64,000 nt of DNA, taken from NCBI RefSeq assembly GCF_008806325.1, contig NZ_WACR01000001.1, forward strand, positions 248,001-312,000, written 5' to 3'. Numbering within the stretch: the first letter of the stretch is position 1; the number at the start of each line of letters is the position of its first letter. The stretch comes from Salibacter halophilus (GTDB lineage: Bacteria > Bacteroidota > Bacteroidia > Flavobacteriales_G > Salibacteraceae). Under the pieces are notes generated by a model. The model was not told the DNA's origin and ran no database searches. It saw nothing but the letters and a program-made list of their open reading frames with translations. Of this stretch, positions 27,735 through 35,895 are shown one piece after another. The translations under genes were made by a program, and so were the position numbers.

Positions 27735-28633
27735 AAGGTTCTTACAAGGTTTTTAAGCCATTCTTTATATCCACTTATTTCAGCATAAATCATGAGACAT
27801 GCCTTTGCTGTACTGGTAAATGCTTTCCTTTCCGAATCAACGAGCTTTCTTAATTCTTTGTAACATTTCTTAATCAAACTTCTTCTTTCTGCTGCATTTT
27901 GAGCATTATCAATTGCCTCTTTAGCATCCATTATTTGTTCCACACAATCATCCCAAACGATTTTACGATCTTTATTGAGTTGATCTAATTCTAGATGATA
28001 GTAAAAAATGGATTGTTTTACCCTATCAACGTCTGCAGGATCGTTTGTAGCAGGAATTGGAATTCCTTTATCAAATGTGATTAAACAGGCATCATCTGGC
28101 TCAAGAGGATCCAACAAAACAGGGAATTCACAATTACAATTTTCCTCATCATCTGCGACTCTACCATTTTCTAGATCGAGAGGGAAATAATCACCTTTTC
28201 CTTTCACTTCATCACAATCACTTAGTCGATCTCTTCTACGCTTGTTTGCCAAAGCTCCTGAAAGTCTATAATTATCCCAGTTGTATGCTAACCACCAATA
28301 GCCATTCTCTTTGTGTGTTGTAGAATTACTTTTAGGATTCGTGTAATCCACTTTTTGCTTGGATTTGCTTTTAGGTCGAAAGTGATCTACTTCGAGATCT
28401 CCATTACCTATTGGAGCTTCCGAATACCAACACTTATTGTGTGAAAGGCTCAGCATTATTGGTTGTAGTTTATTCCATACTGCATGAGTTCTTATATATT
28501 CTTTCTTCTCAGTAATAGTCATCCCATTCATAGCATTAAACTGAGCCTCTTTGAGTTGCTCCCATGTCGACCCATCATCATCTCTGAAGTGAGAAACAGC
28601 GTCTCTAAACCTATTTTTATCGATGTGCCTCAT
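27731..28633 (-). CDS. HNH nuclease, PtuB-like (Septu-type effector)
   Basis: The 300-residue protein carries an HNH core: C68 (NKCWYSE), EVDHFRPK with H84 (81-88), and YWWLAYNWDNYRLSGALANKRR (112-133) supplying the later metal/DNA residues. This pattern and length fit the PtuB nuclease found next to PtuA ATPases in Septu and retron-associated defence loci. It overlaps the ATPase gene by 4 bases, as expected of a PtuAB pair, but is embedded between hsdS and hsdM. It probably cleaves DNA or another nucleic acid when the ATPase is triggered. Confidence 0.82.
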   Translation of the reverse strand: MRHIDKNRFRDAVSHFRDDDGSTWEQLKEAQFNAMNGMTITEKKEYIRTHAVWNKLQPIMLSLSHNKCWYSEAPIGNGDLEVDHFRPKSKSKQKVDYTNPKSNSTTHKENGYWWLAYNWDNYRLSGALANKRRRDRLSDCDEVKGKGDYFPLDLENGRVADDEENCNCEFPVLLDPLEPDDACLITFDKGIPIPATNDPADVDRVKQSIFYYHLELDQLNKDRKIVWDDCVEQIMDAKEAIDNAQNAAERRSLIKKCYKELRKLVDSERKAFTSTAKACLMIYAEISGYKEWLKNLVRTL

Positions 28634-30225
28634 TCGCCCTTTTTCTCTTCTTTTAGAATTTCGTCTAACACCTCTTTGGCAATCTTATCAAGTTCCTCTG
28701 CTTCCTCTTTCGTGTATTTTCTGTCAACATAAGCTTTATTTTGACTTGTAAGCTTTATGAATTGATTATACCGACTATCTGCTGTTTCGTCATTAAAACC
28801 GATATGGTCAAAATACTTTTTAAGCCTCTCGAATATATGCTGCTCTTTATCACCTAATTCACCCTGAGACAACTTGGCTTGCAGAAACCGTTTTTGATTT
28901 AATAAATCCTCTAATTTTTTGCTCATTAGGGATGGAATCCCAAACAATTCACTTGTAAGAATTTTGGAGACAGACATTTCCCGTGGACTCATGTAGGGGT
29001 TAAAGGCCTCTGTCTTTCCTTGCTCATTCTTTTTGAAAATCTGAACTTGATTTTTTTTCAGGTTGCCAATAACTAAAGGGTCATGAGTACAGAAAATGAT
29101 TTGAGTATTACTTTTTCTCTTCACCACTTTATCCAAATAATCCAAATATTTCCACTTCCAAACTGGGTTTAAATGAGTATCTGGCTCGTCAAGAAGTACT
29201 AATGATTCTTCATCCTTGGTGAATTTCAAAAGACCTAAAACAGTGAGAAATTGCTTTTCTCCTTCAGAGAGTTCAGCCATTGAGAGTTCTCCATCTACAC
29301 TCTTTTTTTGCACTTTTATTCTTACATCATTGTCTTCTAGAAAATCTGAAATGTAAAGGCTTTCAAGAGCGTTAAACAATTCAATATTATTGGTATATTT
29401 TTCTTTAATCAGTTTTTCAACGGTAGCTTTGTCTTTCAGGAATAAGTAAAGTCGACTTATTGTAGCATTCTTTTTGTATGAAACTTCCATCCTTGCTTTA
29501 TGCTCTATAGGGGCATAAGAAACTTCCAACAAGTCCTCTAGAAAATTCCTTACCAAACCTGTTGATTTCCAGAGATTTGAGGGTTTACGGCTCGACTCTT
29601 TAGCCCAATCAGGCTCTTTTAACATAAAAAGCGCTGAACCAAAATCTTCAATATTGATTTCCTCTTTTAAAAACCGAATAGTCTCTTTGGCTTGATCCTC
29701 GAAAAGGTAAAATGCAATCAGTGCAAAGCTGGCATGTATATTTTGAGCCAGGAATATCCTTCTAATAGAATCAAAGTTTGATTCCGCTGCATCCTTTTCA
29801 ATAATTTGCTTGTAGTATTCTCTTTGATGCGGTACATATAAGCTTTTAAGTCGCTCACTAATTCCCGAATAGTAGATAAACACATGCTTTGGTAGATAGT
29901 CCTCAATGTTTTTGGTTATCCTGGTGGTCTCAGATTTACCATTTACTTTGAATACATATTTACCATCATCCAGATCAATTTCAATATTATTTCCTCTACA
30001 CTCATATTTAATGTAATAGTCAAAATCATGATTCTTAACCTTTTTATTGTGATTGTAGATTAGATCTAAATCTCGATAAATGATTACAAGCGCCTCGAGA
30101 AAATTCGATTTACCTGTAGCATTCAAACCAAGCAAAACGGTTTCCCAGGCATTCTCTTCAATGTTTATCTGGAAATTTTTTAGATTCTTAAAACGAGATT
30201 TAATATGTACTGTATCTATTCTCAT
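28630..30225 (-). CDS. AAA ATPase, PtuA-like (Septu-type sensor)
   Basis: The 531-residue protein has Walker A GLNATGKSN (33-41), the ABC-type signature LSEGEKQF (319-326), Walker B LVLLDEPDTHLNP (342-354) and an H-loop THDP (380-383). The middle is helical rather than a long SMC coiled coil. Adjacent to an HNH nuclease, this matches PtuA, which forms an ATP-gated complex with PtuB in phage defence. An OLD-like DEPDTH core without a Toprim domain is consistent. It overlaps hsdS upstream and the HNH gene downstream by 4 bases each. Confidence 0.82.
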   Translation of the reverse strand: MRIDTVHIKSRFKNLKNFQINIEENAWETVLLGLNATGKSNFLEALVIIYRDLDLIYNHNKKVKNHDFDYYIKYECRGNNIEIDLDDGKYVFKVNGKSETTRITKNIEDYLPKHVFIYYSGISERLKSLYVPHQREYYKQIIEKDAAESNFDSIRRIFLAQNIHASFALIAFYLFEDQAKETIRFLKEEINIEDFGSALFMLKEPDWAKESSRKPSNLWKSTGLVRNFLEDLLEVSYAPIEHKARMEVSYKKNATISRLYLFLKDKATVEKLIKEKYTNNIELFNALESLYISDFLEDNDVRIKVQKKSVDGELSMAELSEGEKQFLTVLGLLKFTKDEESLVLLDEPDTHLNPVWKWKYLDYLDKVVKRKSNTQIIFCTHDPLVIGNLKKNQVQIFKKNEQGKTEAFNPYMSPREMSVSKILTSELFGIPSLMSKKLEDLLNQKRFLQAKLSQGELGDKEQHIFERLKKYFDHIGFNDETADSRYNQFIKLTSQNKAYVDRKYTKEEAEELDKIAKEVLDEILKEEKKGE

Positions 30226-31961
30226 TTAGATAGTGATAGTAGTGACTCAGTTCCTTTTTTGACTTCATTAACCTGATCTTGAATCTTTTTAAGTTCTGCA
30301 TAGAATTCCTCTATGTTTTCCTTGTGCTTACTTTGCTGCCATACATCTTTAGCCAGCATAGGTTTTTTTGATACTCTGAGCACATCTTCGATATTTAGCT
30401 CTTTATTCATCTTCTTTGTATTTTTTGGCACCTTTTTCTTTTGGCGTTTCTGTTCTTCCAAATACTGCTTTTTCTCTTCTTGAATACGTTTGAGTAATTC
30501 AGAAGCAGATTCATCTTTTGGGTCTTGATCTATTAGTTTCCCTTCGAATGCTTTTTTCAGAATGCTTTGTCTTAAGGCTTTCGATTTTTTGAAATTAGAG
30601 TCAATCTCATTTTCAAGATTATCAATGATCGATAATTGAGATTCAATCTCTGATACAATTTGTTCTTGTTCTTCTAAACTCATGAATGGAAATGGTAACC
30701 CTTGAATGATACCTAAATTCAAAACATCCATAGTTGCACCATGAGTATGAGTAGAATACAAACTCTTGAGAAAATAGCTCTCAAAAAAATACTTGAATAT
30801 AAATGGCAAATAGTACTTCTGATCAAGCGACAATTTGATCAATCGTGGGTTGATTATCCCTTTTTCGCAATCCTCTGGAAGAACTAATACCTTGCCCACA
30901 GTTCCAACAAGACTTATTAGAACATCTCCTGGCTTAATGCTACAAGAAATTAGCTCATCATATTTTTCTTGGTCAACGTAATAATCACCCATGTACGCAT
31001 CACCTGAAATCACTTGCTCTTGGCCATATATTTTATACCCAGCTTCGACATAAGATTCCTTTTTAAGTGAAGAACCAAAAGGTCCAGCCTTAATCGAATA
31101 CTGTCCATATTCTGAAAGTAAATCAATTTTAGACCAGCTCCATTGCTTAGGTAAAGAAGGAAAATCTTCAATTTCACTTAGTGAAAATGAACCCAAGTCC
31201 TTTATTTTTCTAGGCTTCTCTGGCCTCTTCACTTTTTTCCCATCTTTCTCCCATTCCTTGATAGCAGCTTTCCAATCTTTTAGCTCTAGCTCATATCTAG
31301 TTTGTCGTTCTTCTTTGATGCGTTCGAGCAACACTTCTCCGGTTTCTGGATTATTTTCTGTCCTCCAGTCTTCCGTAAGTTTACCTTCAAAAGCATTCTT
31401 TAAAATAGCTTGACGGTAAACTTTAATCTTTGACAAAGATAGCTCTAGCAAAGCTTGAATATTATCTAATTCACTAAAGACACTATCTATTTTCTCCAGA
31501 ATCTTATATTGTTCATTGATTGGAGGGATAGGGATACGAATATTCCAGAAAATCAAGGGATCTACATGAGGTATTCCTGTACCCTTAGCATTTGACCTTA
31601 CGTAATCGGTTTTTGACTGGAGGAAATAATATAGAAAATCACTAGGTATATTAAATAAGGTTATACTCATTAATGTTGACCCTAAACCTCCTTTAATTCC
31701 TTTTAGGATTAAGCCACTTCTAGCTCCATCCCAAACAACTGCTAAATTTCTTTTATCAATTTCCAGCACTGATTCTCTATCAGCAAATTTTTCAATTTCT
31801 CCAAGTTCTAATGCCTTAATATCTAAGTAAGGAACGAAGTTATTTTTCGCTTTTGGTTCTAAAGTTTTAGGTCGTTTACCTTTTTTATAAACTACTATTT
31901 CTCCAAGTGGAATTTCCACCCATCCCTTTGGTAACCTATATTTTGTCAAATCCTCTTTCAC
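30222..31961 (-). CDS. hsdS: Type I restriction-modification specificity subunit
   Basis: The 579-residue protein has two target-recognition domains (~10-150 and ~265-420), each followed by a conserved coiled-coil repeat (INEQYKILEKIDSVFSELDNI and LEEQEQIVSEIESQLSIIDNL) ending in LKNAFEGKL and LKKAFEGKL. This is the complete two-TRD layout. An extra ~110-residue basic C-terminal tail (RIQEEKKQYLEEQKRQ onward) contains a short helix-turn-helix-like stretch. The start is GTG at 31961; the nearby ATG is out of frame. First gene of the defence operon. Confidence 0.93.
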   Translation of the reverse strand: MKEDLTKYRLPKGWVEIPLGEIVVYKKGKRPKTLEPKAKNNFVPYLDIKALELGEIEKFADRESVLEIDKRNLAVVWDGARSGLILKGIKGGLGSTLMSITLFNIPSDFLYYFLQSKTDYVRSNAKGTGIPHVDPLIFWNIRIPIPPINEQYKILEKIDSVFSELDNIQALLELSLSKIKVYRQAILKNAFEGKLTEDWRTENNPETGEVLLERIKEERQTRYELELKDWKAAIKEWEKDGKKVKRPEKPRKIKDLGSFSLSEIEDFPSLPKQWSWSKIDLLSEYGQYSIKAGPFGSSLKKESYVEAGYKIYGQEQVISGDAYMGDYYVDQEKYDELISCSIKPGDVLISLVGTVGKVLVLPEDCEKGIINPRLIKLSLDQKYYLPFIFKYFFESYFLKSLYSTHTHGATMDVLNLGIIQGLPFPFMSLEEQEQIVSEIESQLSIIDNLENEIDSNFKKSKALRQSILKKAFEGKLIDQDPKDESASELLKRIQEEKKQYLEEQKRQKKKVPKNTKKMNKELNIEDVLRVSKKPMLAKDVWQQSKHKENIEEFYAELKKIQDQVNEVKKGTESLLSLSK

Positions 31962-32148
31962 TTCATTAAGTTATATTATAAACATCGCTTAGCAAACACA
32001 ATCTAGTTAAAATGAAAACAAATAATTTTAATACTGTTTCACAAGCACCCAATTTAAAGTCAGTTCATTTTAAATATAGGAAATTAAACAAACATTTAAG
32101 TGCAATATAAAAAACACTTTCGAGATTTAGGGAAACTCCATATCACAA
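31962..32148. promoter_or_regulatory. AT-rich region upstream of the defence operon
   Basis: This segment must hold the promoter for hsdS, reading leftward. It is strongly AT-rich, and no full TAnnTTTG match was found on the minus strand. No gene or repeat seen. Confidence 0.35.
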
Positions 32149-32184
32149 CAAAAAAAAGCCCCATCCTAAATAGAATGGGGCTTT
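32149..32184 (-). terminator. Strong terminator insulating the island from its right neighbour
   Basis: AAAGCCCCAT (32155-32164) and ATGGGGCTTT (32175-32184) form a perfect 10-base stem; on the minus strand it is followed by a run of nine T. It ends the transcript of the gene at 32208. Confidence 0.92.
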
Positions 32185-32207
32185 GAATTATAATGATTTT
32201 TAAAAAC

Positions 32208-32723
32208 TCAATTATCGATAAACTGGTTGTGCCAGCTCTCTTTGATCGGTAATAACCAGCGCTCTTTGAGCTCGCCTACATTTGCCACGAGATTGTTGAA
32301 GACTTTCGTATCCTCAGAAACTTCTTTTTTCTTGGAAAGCCCTTCGAGTTCTGACAGTGAACAAATGCTTATAGAGCCGCCATTTTTGAGGTAAGCTACC
32401 TGCATGCGGTCAAAGAAATCCACTTCGAATTTCTTTTCCAGCTCTTTCACAAAGTAAACTGACGAGTCGATGCTGCATCCTGTAGCTTTAACTTTTTCTT
32501 CATCAGCTGCTATGATTAGAAAATGATCGAGGAGGAAATCTCCGGCAGCGGTCATAGATGACCCGTGTGCTTGCCAGGACTCCAAAAATTCATCGAGTGC
32601 AGCTTTTAATTTCTTTTGTTCATTTTCTGAAAGTGGTTCTTTTGACTGATAAGCCCAAACACGTGCGTGATCGGGAAGTTGGAAAACAGGTGATTGTAAT
32701 TTCGTCAAATTTATTTCACTCAT
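32208..32723 (-). CDS. Conserved Bacteroidota protein of unknown function (171 aa)
   Basis: The protein belongs to a recognisable Bacteroidota family with pattern LPDHARVWAYQSKEPLSENE, a central ESWQAHGSSM, and ATGCSIDSSVYFVKELEKKFEVDFFDRM. Relatives are frequently labelled ABC transporter ATPase, but no Walker A or signature motif is present, so that name should not be used. It is likely cytoplasmic. It sits three bases downstream of the Fe-S oxidoreductase gene and shares its operon, ending in the strong hairpin. Confidence 0.8.
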   Translation of the reverse strand: MSEINLTKLQSPVFQLPDHARVWAYQSKEPLSENEQKKLKAALDEFLESWQAHGSSMTAAGDFLLDHFLIIAADEEKVKATGCSIDSSVYFVKELEKKFEVDFFDRMQVAYLKNGGSISICSLSELEGLSKKKEVSEDTKVFNNLVANVGELKERWLLPIKESWHNQFIDN

Positions 32724-32726
32724 ACA

Positions 32727-33521
32727 CTACAAATCTTCAGCTGTTGCGATTAATTCTGCTACATCGTACACCTGTACGTTATCTTCTCTTTCTTTGTTTT
32801 TAACTCCATCGGTCATCATTGTGTTGCAAAACGGACATCCCGTTGCAATGACATCAGGCTCAGTTTCGAGTGCCTGTTCAGTACGTTCAATGTTGACTTC
32901 TTTATTTCCCTTTTCAGCTTCTTTGAACATTTGAGCTCCTCCTGCTCCACAGCACATTCCGCGCTCTTTACAACGCTTCATTTCAGAGAGCTCAACATCC
33001 AGCTTTTCTATGAGTCCGCGCGGAGCTTCAAAAACACCATTTGCTCTTCCCAGGTAACACGGATCGTGGAAAGTAATGCGCTTTCCTTTAAAGGTTCCGC
33101 CACCTTCGAGTTGTAGTCTGCCATCTTTGATGAGACTATTGATGAATTGCGTGTGGTGAACCACATCGTAACTTCCACCCAAATCAGGATATTCATTTTT
33201 CATTGTGTTGAAACAGTGCGGACAACCCGTCACAATTTTCTTCACTTCATATCCGTTCAAAACCTGGATGTTTGCCATGGCCTGCATTTGGAAAATAAAC
33301 TCATTTCCTGCACGCTTGGCCGGATCTCCGGTACAACTCTCCTCGGTTCCGAGTACAGCGAATTTAACACCCGCTTTGTTCAATATCTTGACAATTGCTT
33401 TGGTAATCTTCTTCGCCCTATCGTCAAAACTTCCGGCACAGCCAACCCAAAACAACACTTCTGGAGTTTCACCTTTGGCATTCATTTCTGCCATTGTAGG
33501 AACTTTCATTGCTTCACTCAT
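32727..33521 (-). CDS. (Fe-S)-binding oxidoreductase, HdrB/GlpC-type CCG-domain protein
   Basis: The 264-residue protein has two cysteine-rich CCG-type domains: ...TGCPHCFNTMKNEY with the N-terminal WVGCAGSFD, and MCCGAGGAQMF followed by ATGCPFCNTMM. These bind a non-cubane or 4Fe-4S cluster in heterodisulfide-reductase and glycolate/glycerol-phosphate dehydrogenase-like proteins. It should work with the membrane 4Fe-4S protein encoded just upstream, moving electrons to quinone. The electron donor is not clear from the context. Confidence 0.88.
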   Translation of the reverse strand: MSEAMKVPTMAEMNAKGETPEVLFWVGCAGSFDDRAKKITKAIVKILNKAGVKFAVLGTEESCTGDPAKRAGNEFIFQMQAMANIQVLNGYEVKKIVTGCPHCFNTMKNEYPDLGGSYDVVHHTQFINSLIKDGRLQLEGGGTFKGKRITFHDPCYLGRANGVFEAPRGLIEKLDVELSEMKRCKERGMCCGAGGAQMFKEAEKGNKEVNIERTEQALETEPDVIATGCPFCNTMMTDGVKNKEREDNVQVYDVAELIATAEDL

Positions 33522-33532
33522 ACCAATAACTT

Positions 33533-34891
33533 TTAATCTGTTTCTTCAGCCCATTTTAGTCTGTCAGCCTGGGCAAACTGCCACGGTGCTCCGTTGTTTT
33601 CCACATTAGTAAACATTCCCGCCAACTCACTTGGAGCAGCACTCTCTTCCATAATGAGGTAACGTCTCATCTCCATGATAATTGAGAGCGGATTGATGTT
33701 TACCGGACAAGCTTCAACGCAAGCGTTACATGTTGTACACGCCCAAAGCTCTTCAGGTGTGATGTAATCGTTTAGTAGAGCTTTACCGTCTTTGTGATCT
33801 TTTCCGTTTTTATCGATTCCCTTGCCAACCTCAACAAGTCTGTCGCGTGTATCCATCATGATTTTACGCGGAGACAATAATTTTCCCGTTTGATTAGCAG
33901 GGCATTCAGAGGTACATCTACCGCACTCTGTACAGGAATACGCATCCATGAGGTTTTTCCAGGTCAAATCCTGAACATCTTTTGCTCCAAATGTCCCCGG
34001 TTCCTCAGCTCCTTCTTCAGGAGCCGGAGCTGCAAATGGATCAGCATTTGGATCCATCATCAACTCAACTTCTTTTTTCACTTTATCATCATTCGTAAAC
34101 TTGCCCTGTTCTTCGAGATCAGAATAATACGTATTTGGGAAAGCCAAAATGATGTGGAAATGCTTTGAATAAGGCAAATAATTCAAGAACGCCAGGATAC
34201 CAACGATGTGCAACCACCATGCTGTTCTTTCAATTGCCGCTAAAGTGGTCAGATCCTGAGGGAGCATTCCGGTAAGGAACTGGCTCGCTACAAATCCGCC
34301 CTGTAAATCTGAAGTATATTTTTCAAGTCCCAGGCTCGCCAGTTGATCAGCAGATGCCTGTAATAAAACGCTATCAGCAGCATTCATCGTAAGAAAAGCT
34401 GCCATCAACACGAGTTCTATCCACAAGATGTTTAGCGCATCAGTTGTGGGCCAGCCTTTCATCTCGGGTTTGTAAAAGCGTTGTATACGCATTACTAACC
34501 TTCTCAGTAAAAACACGACTACACCCAAAACAACGAGCAGAGCCAAAATCTCAAAAAAGTTGATGAGGAAATAATAGAAATCCCCAAGAGCACTTGAGAA
34601 AATGCGGTGCGTACCAAAAATTCCGTCAATGATAATTTCCAGAACTTCAATGTTGATTATGACAAAACCAACGTACACGAAAATGTGCATGATGCCGGCA
34701 ATGGGTCTGACCGTCATTTTAGATTGACCAAGTGCGACACGCGCCATTGTTTTCCAACGCTCACCGGGGTTATCACTGCGGTCTTCATCCCTACCGAGTA
34801 AGATGTTTCTCCTTATTTTCCCGACATTTTTCGCAAAAAAAACGACCGCTGCGATGAAAATCACAGCGAAAATGATATTTGATATTCCCAT
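33533..34891 (-). CDS. Membrane-bound 4Fe-4S dicluster electron-transfer protein
   Basis: The 452-residue protein begins with four to five membrane helices of nitrate-reductase-gamma type (residues ~5-240) followed by a soluble domain with two 4Fe-4S sites: CTECGRCTSECP and CTTCNACVEACP. Together with the CCG-domain protein downstream it forms a respiratory module linked to the quinone pool. Two 11-mer copies occur at 34247 and 34703. The gene is separated from the MCE gene by two bases, so all are probably cotranscribed. Confidence 0.88.
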   Translation of the reverse strand: MGISNIIFAVIFIAAVVFFAKNVGKIRRNILLGRDEDRSDNPGERWKTMARVALGQSKMTVRPIAGIMHIFVYVGFVIINIEVLEIIIDGIFGTHRIFSSALGDFYYFLINFFEILALLVVLGVVVFLLRRLVMRIQRFYKPEMKGWPTTDALNILWIELVLMAAFLTMNAADSVLLQASADQLASLGLEKYTSDLQGGFVASQFLTGMLPQDLTTLAAIERTAWWLHIVGILAFLNYLPYSKHFHIILAFPNTYYSDLEEQGKFTNDDKVKKEVELMMDPNADPFAAPAPEEGAEEPGTFGAKDVQDLTWKNLMDAYSCTECGRCTSECPANQTGKLLSPRKIMMDTRDRLVEVGKGIDKNGKDHKDGKALLNDYITPEELWACTTCNACVEACPVNINPLSIIMEMRRYLIMEESAAPSELAGMFTNVENNGAPWQFAQADRLKWAEETD

Positions 34892-34893
34892 AA

Positions 34894-35892
34894 CTACCGC
34901 TCTTTCTTTTTAGGTTTCTCTGCCGGCTTCTCCTTCCTTCCAAACACAGAGAAATGTACGTAACGTTTAGGATTCACACGCATATCCTCTAACAGCTTAT
35001 CCAGCTCAAGTGTTGCAGATTCGAGGTTGCGATAAAGCGTATCGTTGTTGACGAGTAACCCTGCAGAGCCTTTTCCTTCATCGATTTTCTTCATCACTGA
35101 AGCAACGCTTTCCATGGCAGTACCCGCTTTATCAATTGTCCCAACAATATCAGCTTTGACGAGTGAATCACTTATAGAAGAAAAATTGCGCAAAATTGTA
35201 TCAATGCGCTCATTGTTTCCTTCAATATTAGAAACGATCGAATTCATATTACTGACAATCGTATCAAACTTTTGGCGCTCACTAATCACCAAAGTATCAA
35301 CACGCTTGAGTGTTGTTTCAAAGGTCCTGAACGAACGGTTGATACTCTCAAAACTCTGTGTAAGGTTAGTTCGTGCATCCTCGTTGAGAATTGCCTGTAC
35401 GATCGTCACAACAGAATCGATTGAACCGATTAAATCATTCGTCTTTTTCTCCAGTGGTTGAAGGCGCTTATCAACTTCAGCTTTAAGATCACCCTCAATT
35501 GCTGAGTTCAGTGTATCACCAGCCTTTGCAGGAGTTCCTTTCATTCCGCCCTGAAGTGTAATAGCCTTAGAGCCAAAAAGATCTAAACTTGAAATGCGGG
35601 CAACTGTTTGCTCAGTCACTTTCACAGTTTTGTTGGTAACGCGAAAGCCCACAACAATTTTTCCCGATCCGTTAGAATGGAGTTTAATCGAGTTCACCTT
35701 TCCAACATTGTAACCGTTGAGTTGTACGTAATTGTCCTGAGACAAACCATCAACCCTCTCATAAACAGCATAGTACTGTTTACCGGTTTCAAAAAGACTC
35801 GAACCCTGCAAATAACTGAATCCTACTACTGCAACGACAAGCGTAATAATTGTTACGATGCCTATTTTTATTTCTTTTGAGATAGCGGTAAT
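34894..35892 (-). CDS. MCE/MlaD-family lipid transport protein with non-canonical start
   Basis: The visible ATG/GTG/TTG start nearest the beginning is TTG 35811, but the in-frame codons upstream encode a typical membrane anchor (KEIKIGIVTIITLVVAVVGFSYLQG), as expected for an MlaD protein. That frame opens only at ATT 35892, four bases after the amidase stop at 35896-35898 in the same frame. I therefore extend the gene to 35892. The MCE domain follows (VYERVDGLSQDNYVQLNGYNVGKVNSIKL), then a long helical region. It moves phospholipids between envelope membranes as part of an Mla-like system; the ATPase and permease are not in the window. Confidence 0.8.
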   Translation of the reverse strand: MTAISKEIKIGIVTIITLVVAVVGFSYLQGSSLFETGKQYYAVYERVDGLSQDNYVQLNGYNVGKVNSIKLHSNGSGKIVVGFRVTNKTVKVTEQTVARISSLDLFGSKAITLQGGMKGTPAKAGDTLNSAIEGDLKAEVDKRLQPLEKKTNDLIGSIDSVVTIVQAILNEDARTNLTQSFESINRSFRTFETTLKRVDTLVISERQKFDTIVSNMNSIVSNIEGNNERIDTILRNFSSISDSLVKADIVGTIDKAGTAMESVASVMKKIDEGKGSAGLLVNNDTLYRNLESATLELDKLLEDMRVNPKRYVHFSVFGRKEKPAEKPKKKER

Positions 35893-35895
35893 ATT

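Noticed and set aside
32208-32723. Naming this gene an ABC transporter ATPase
   Set aside because: No Walker A, signature or Walker B motif is present; the database name for this family appears to be an inherited error.
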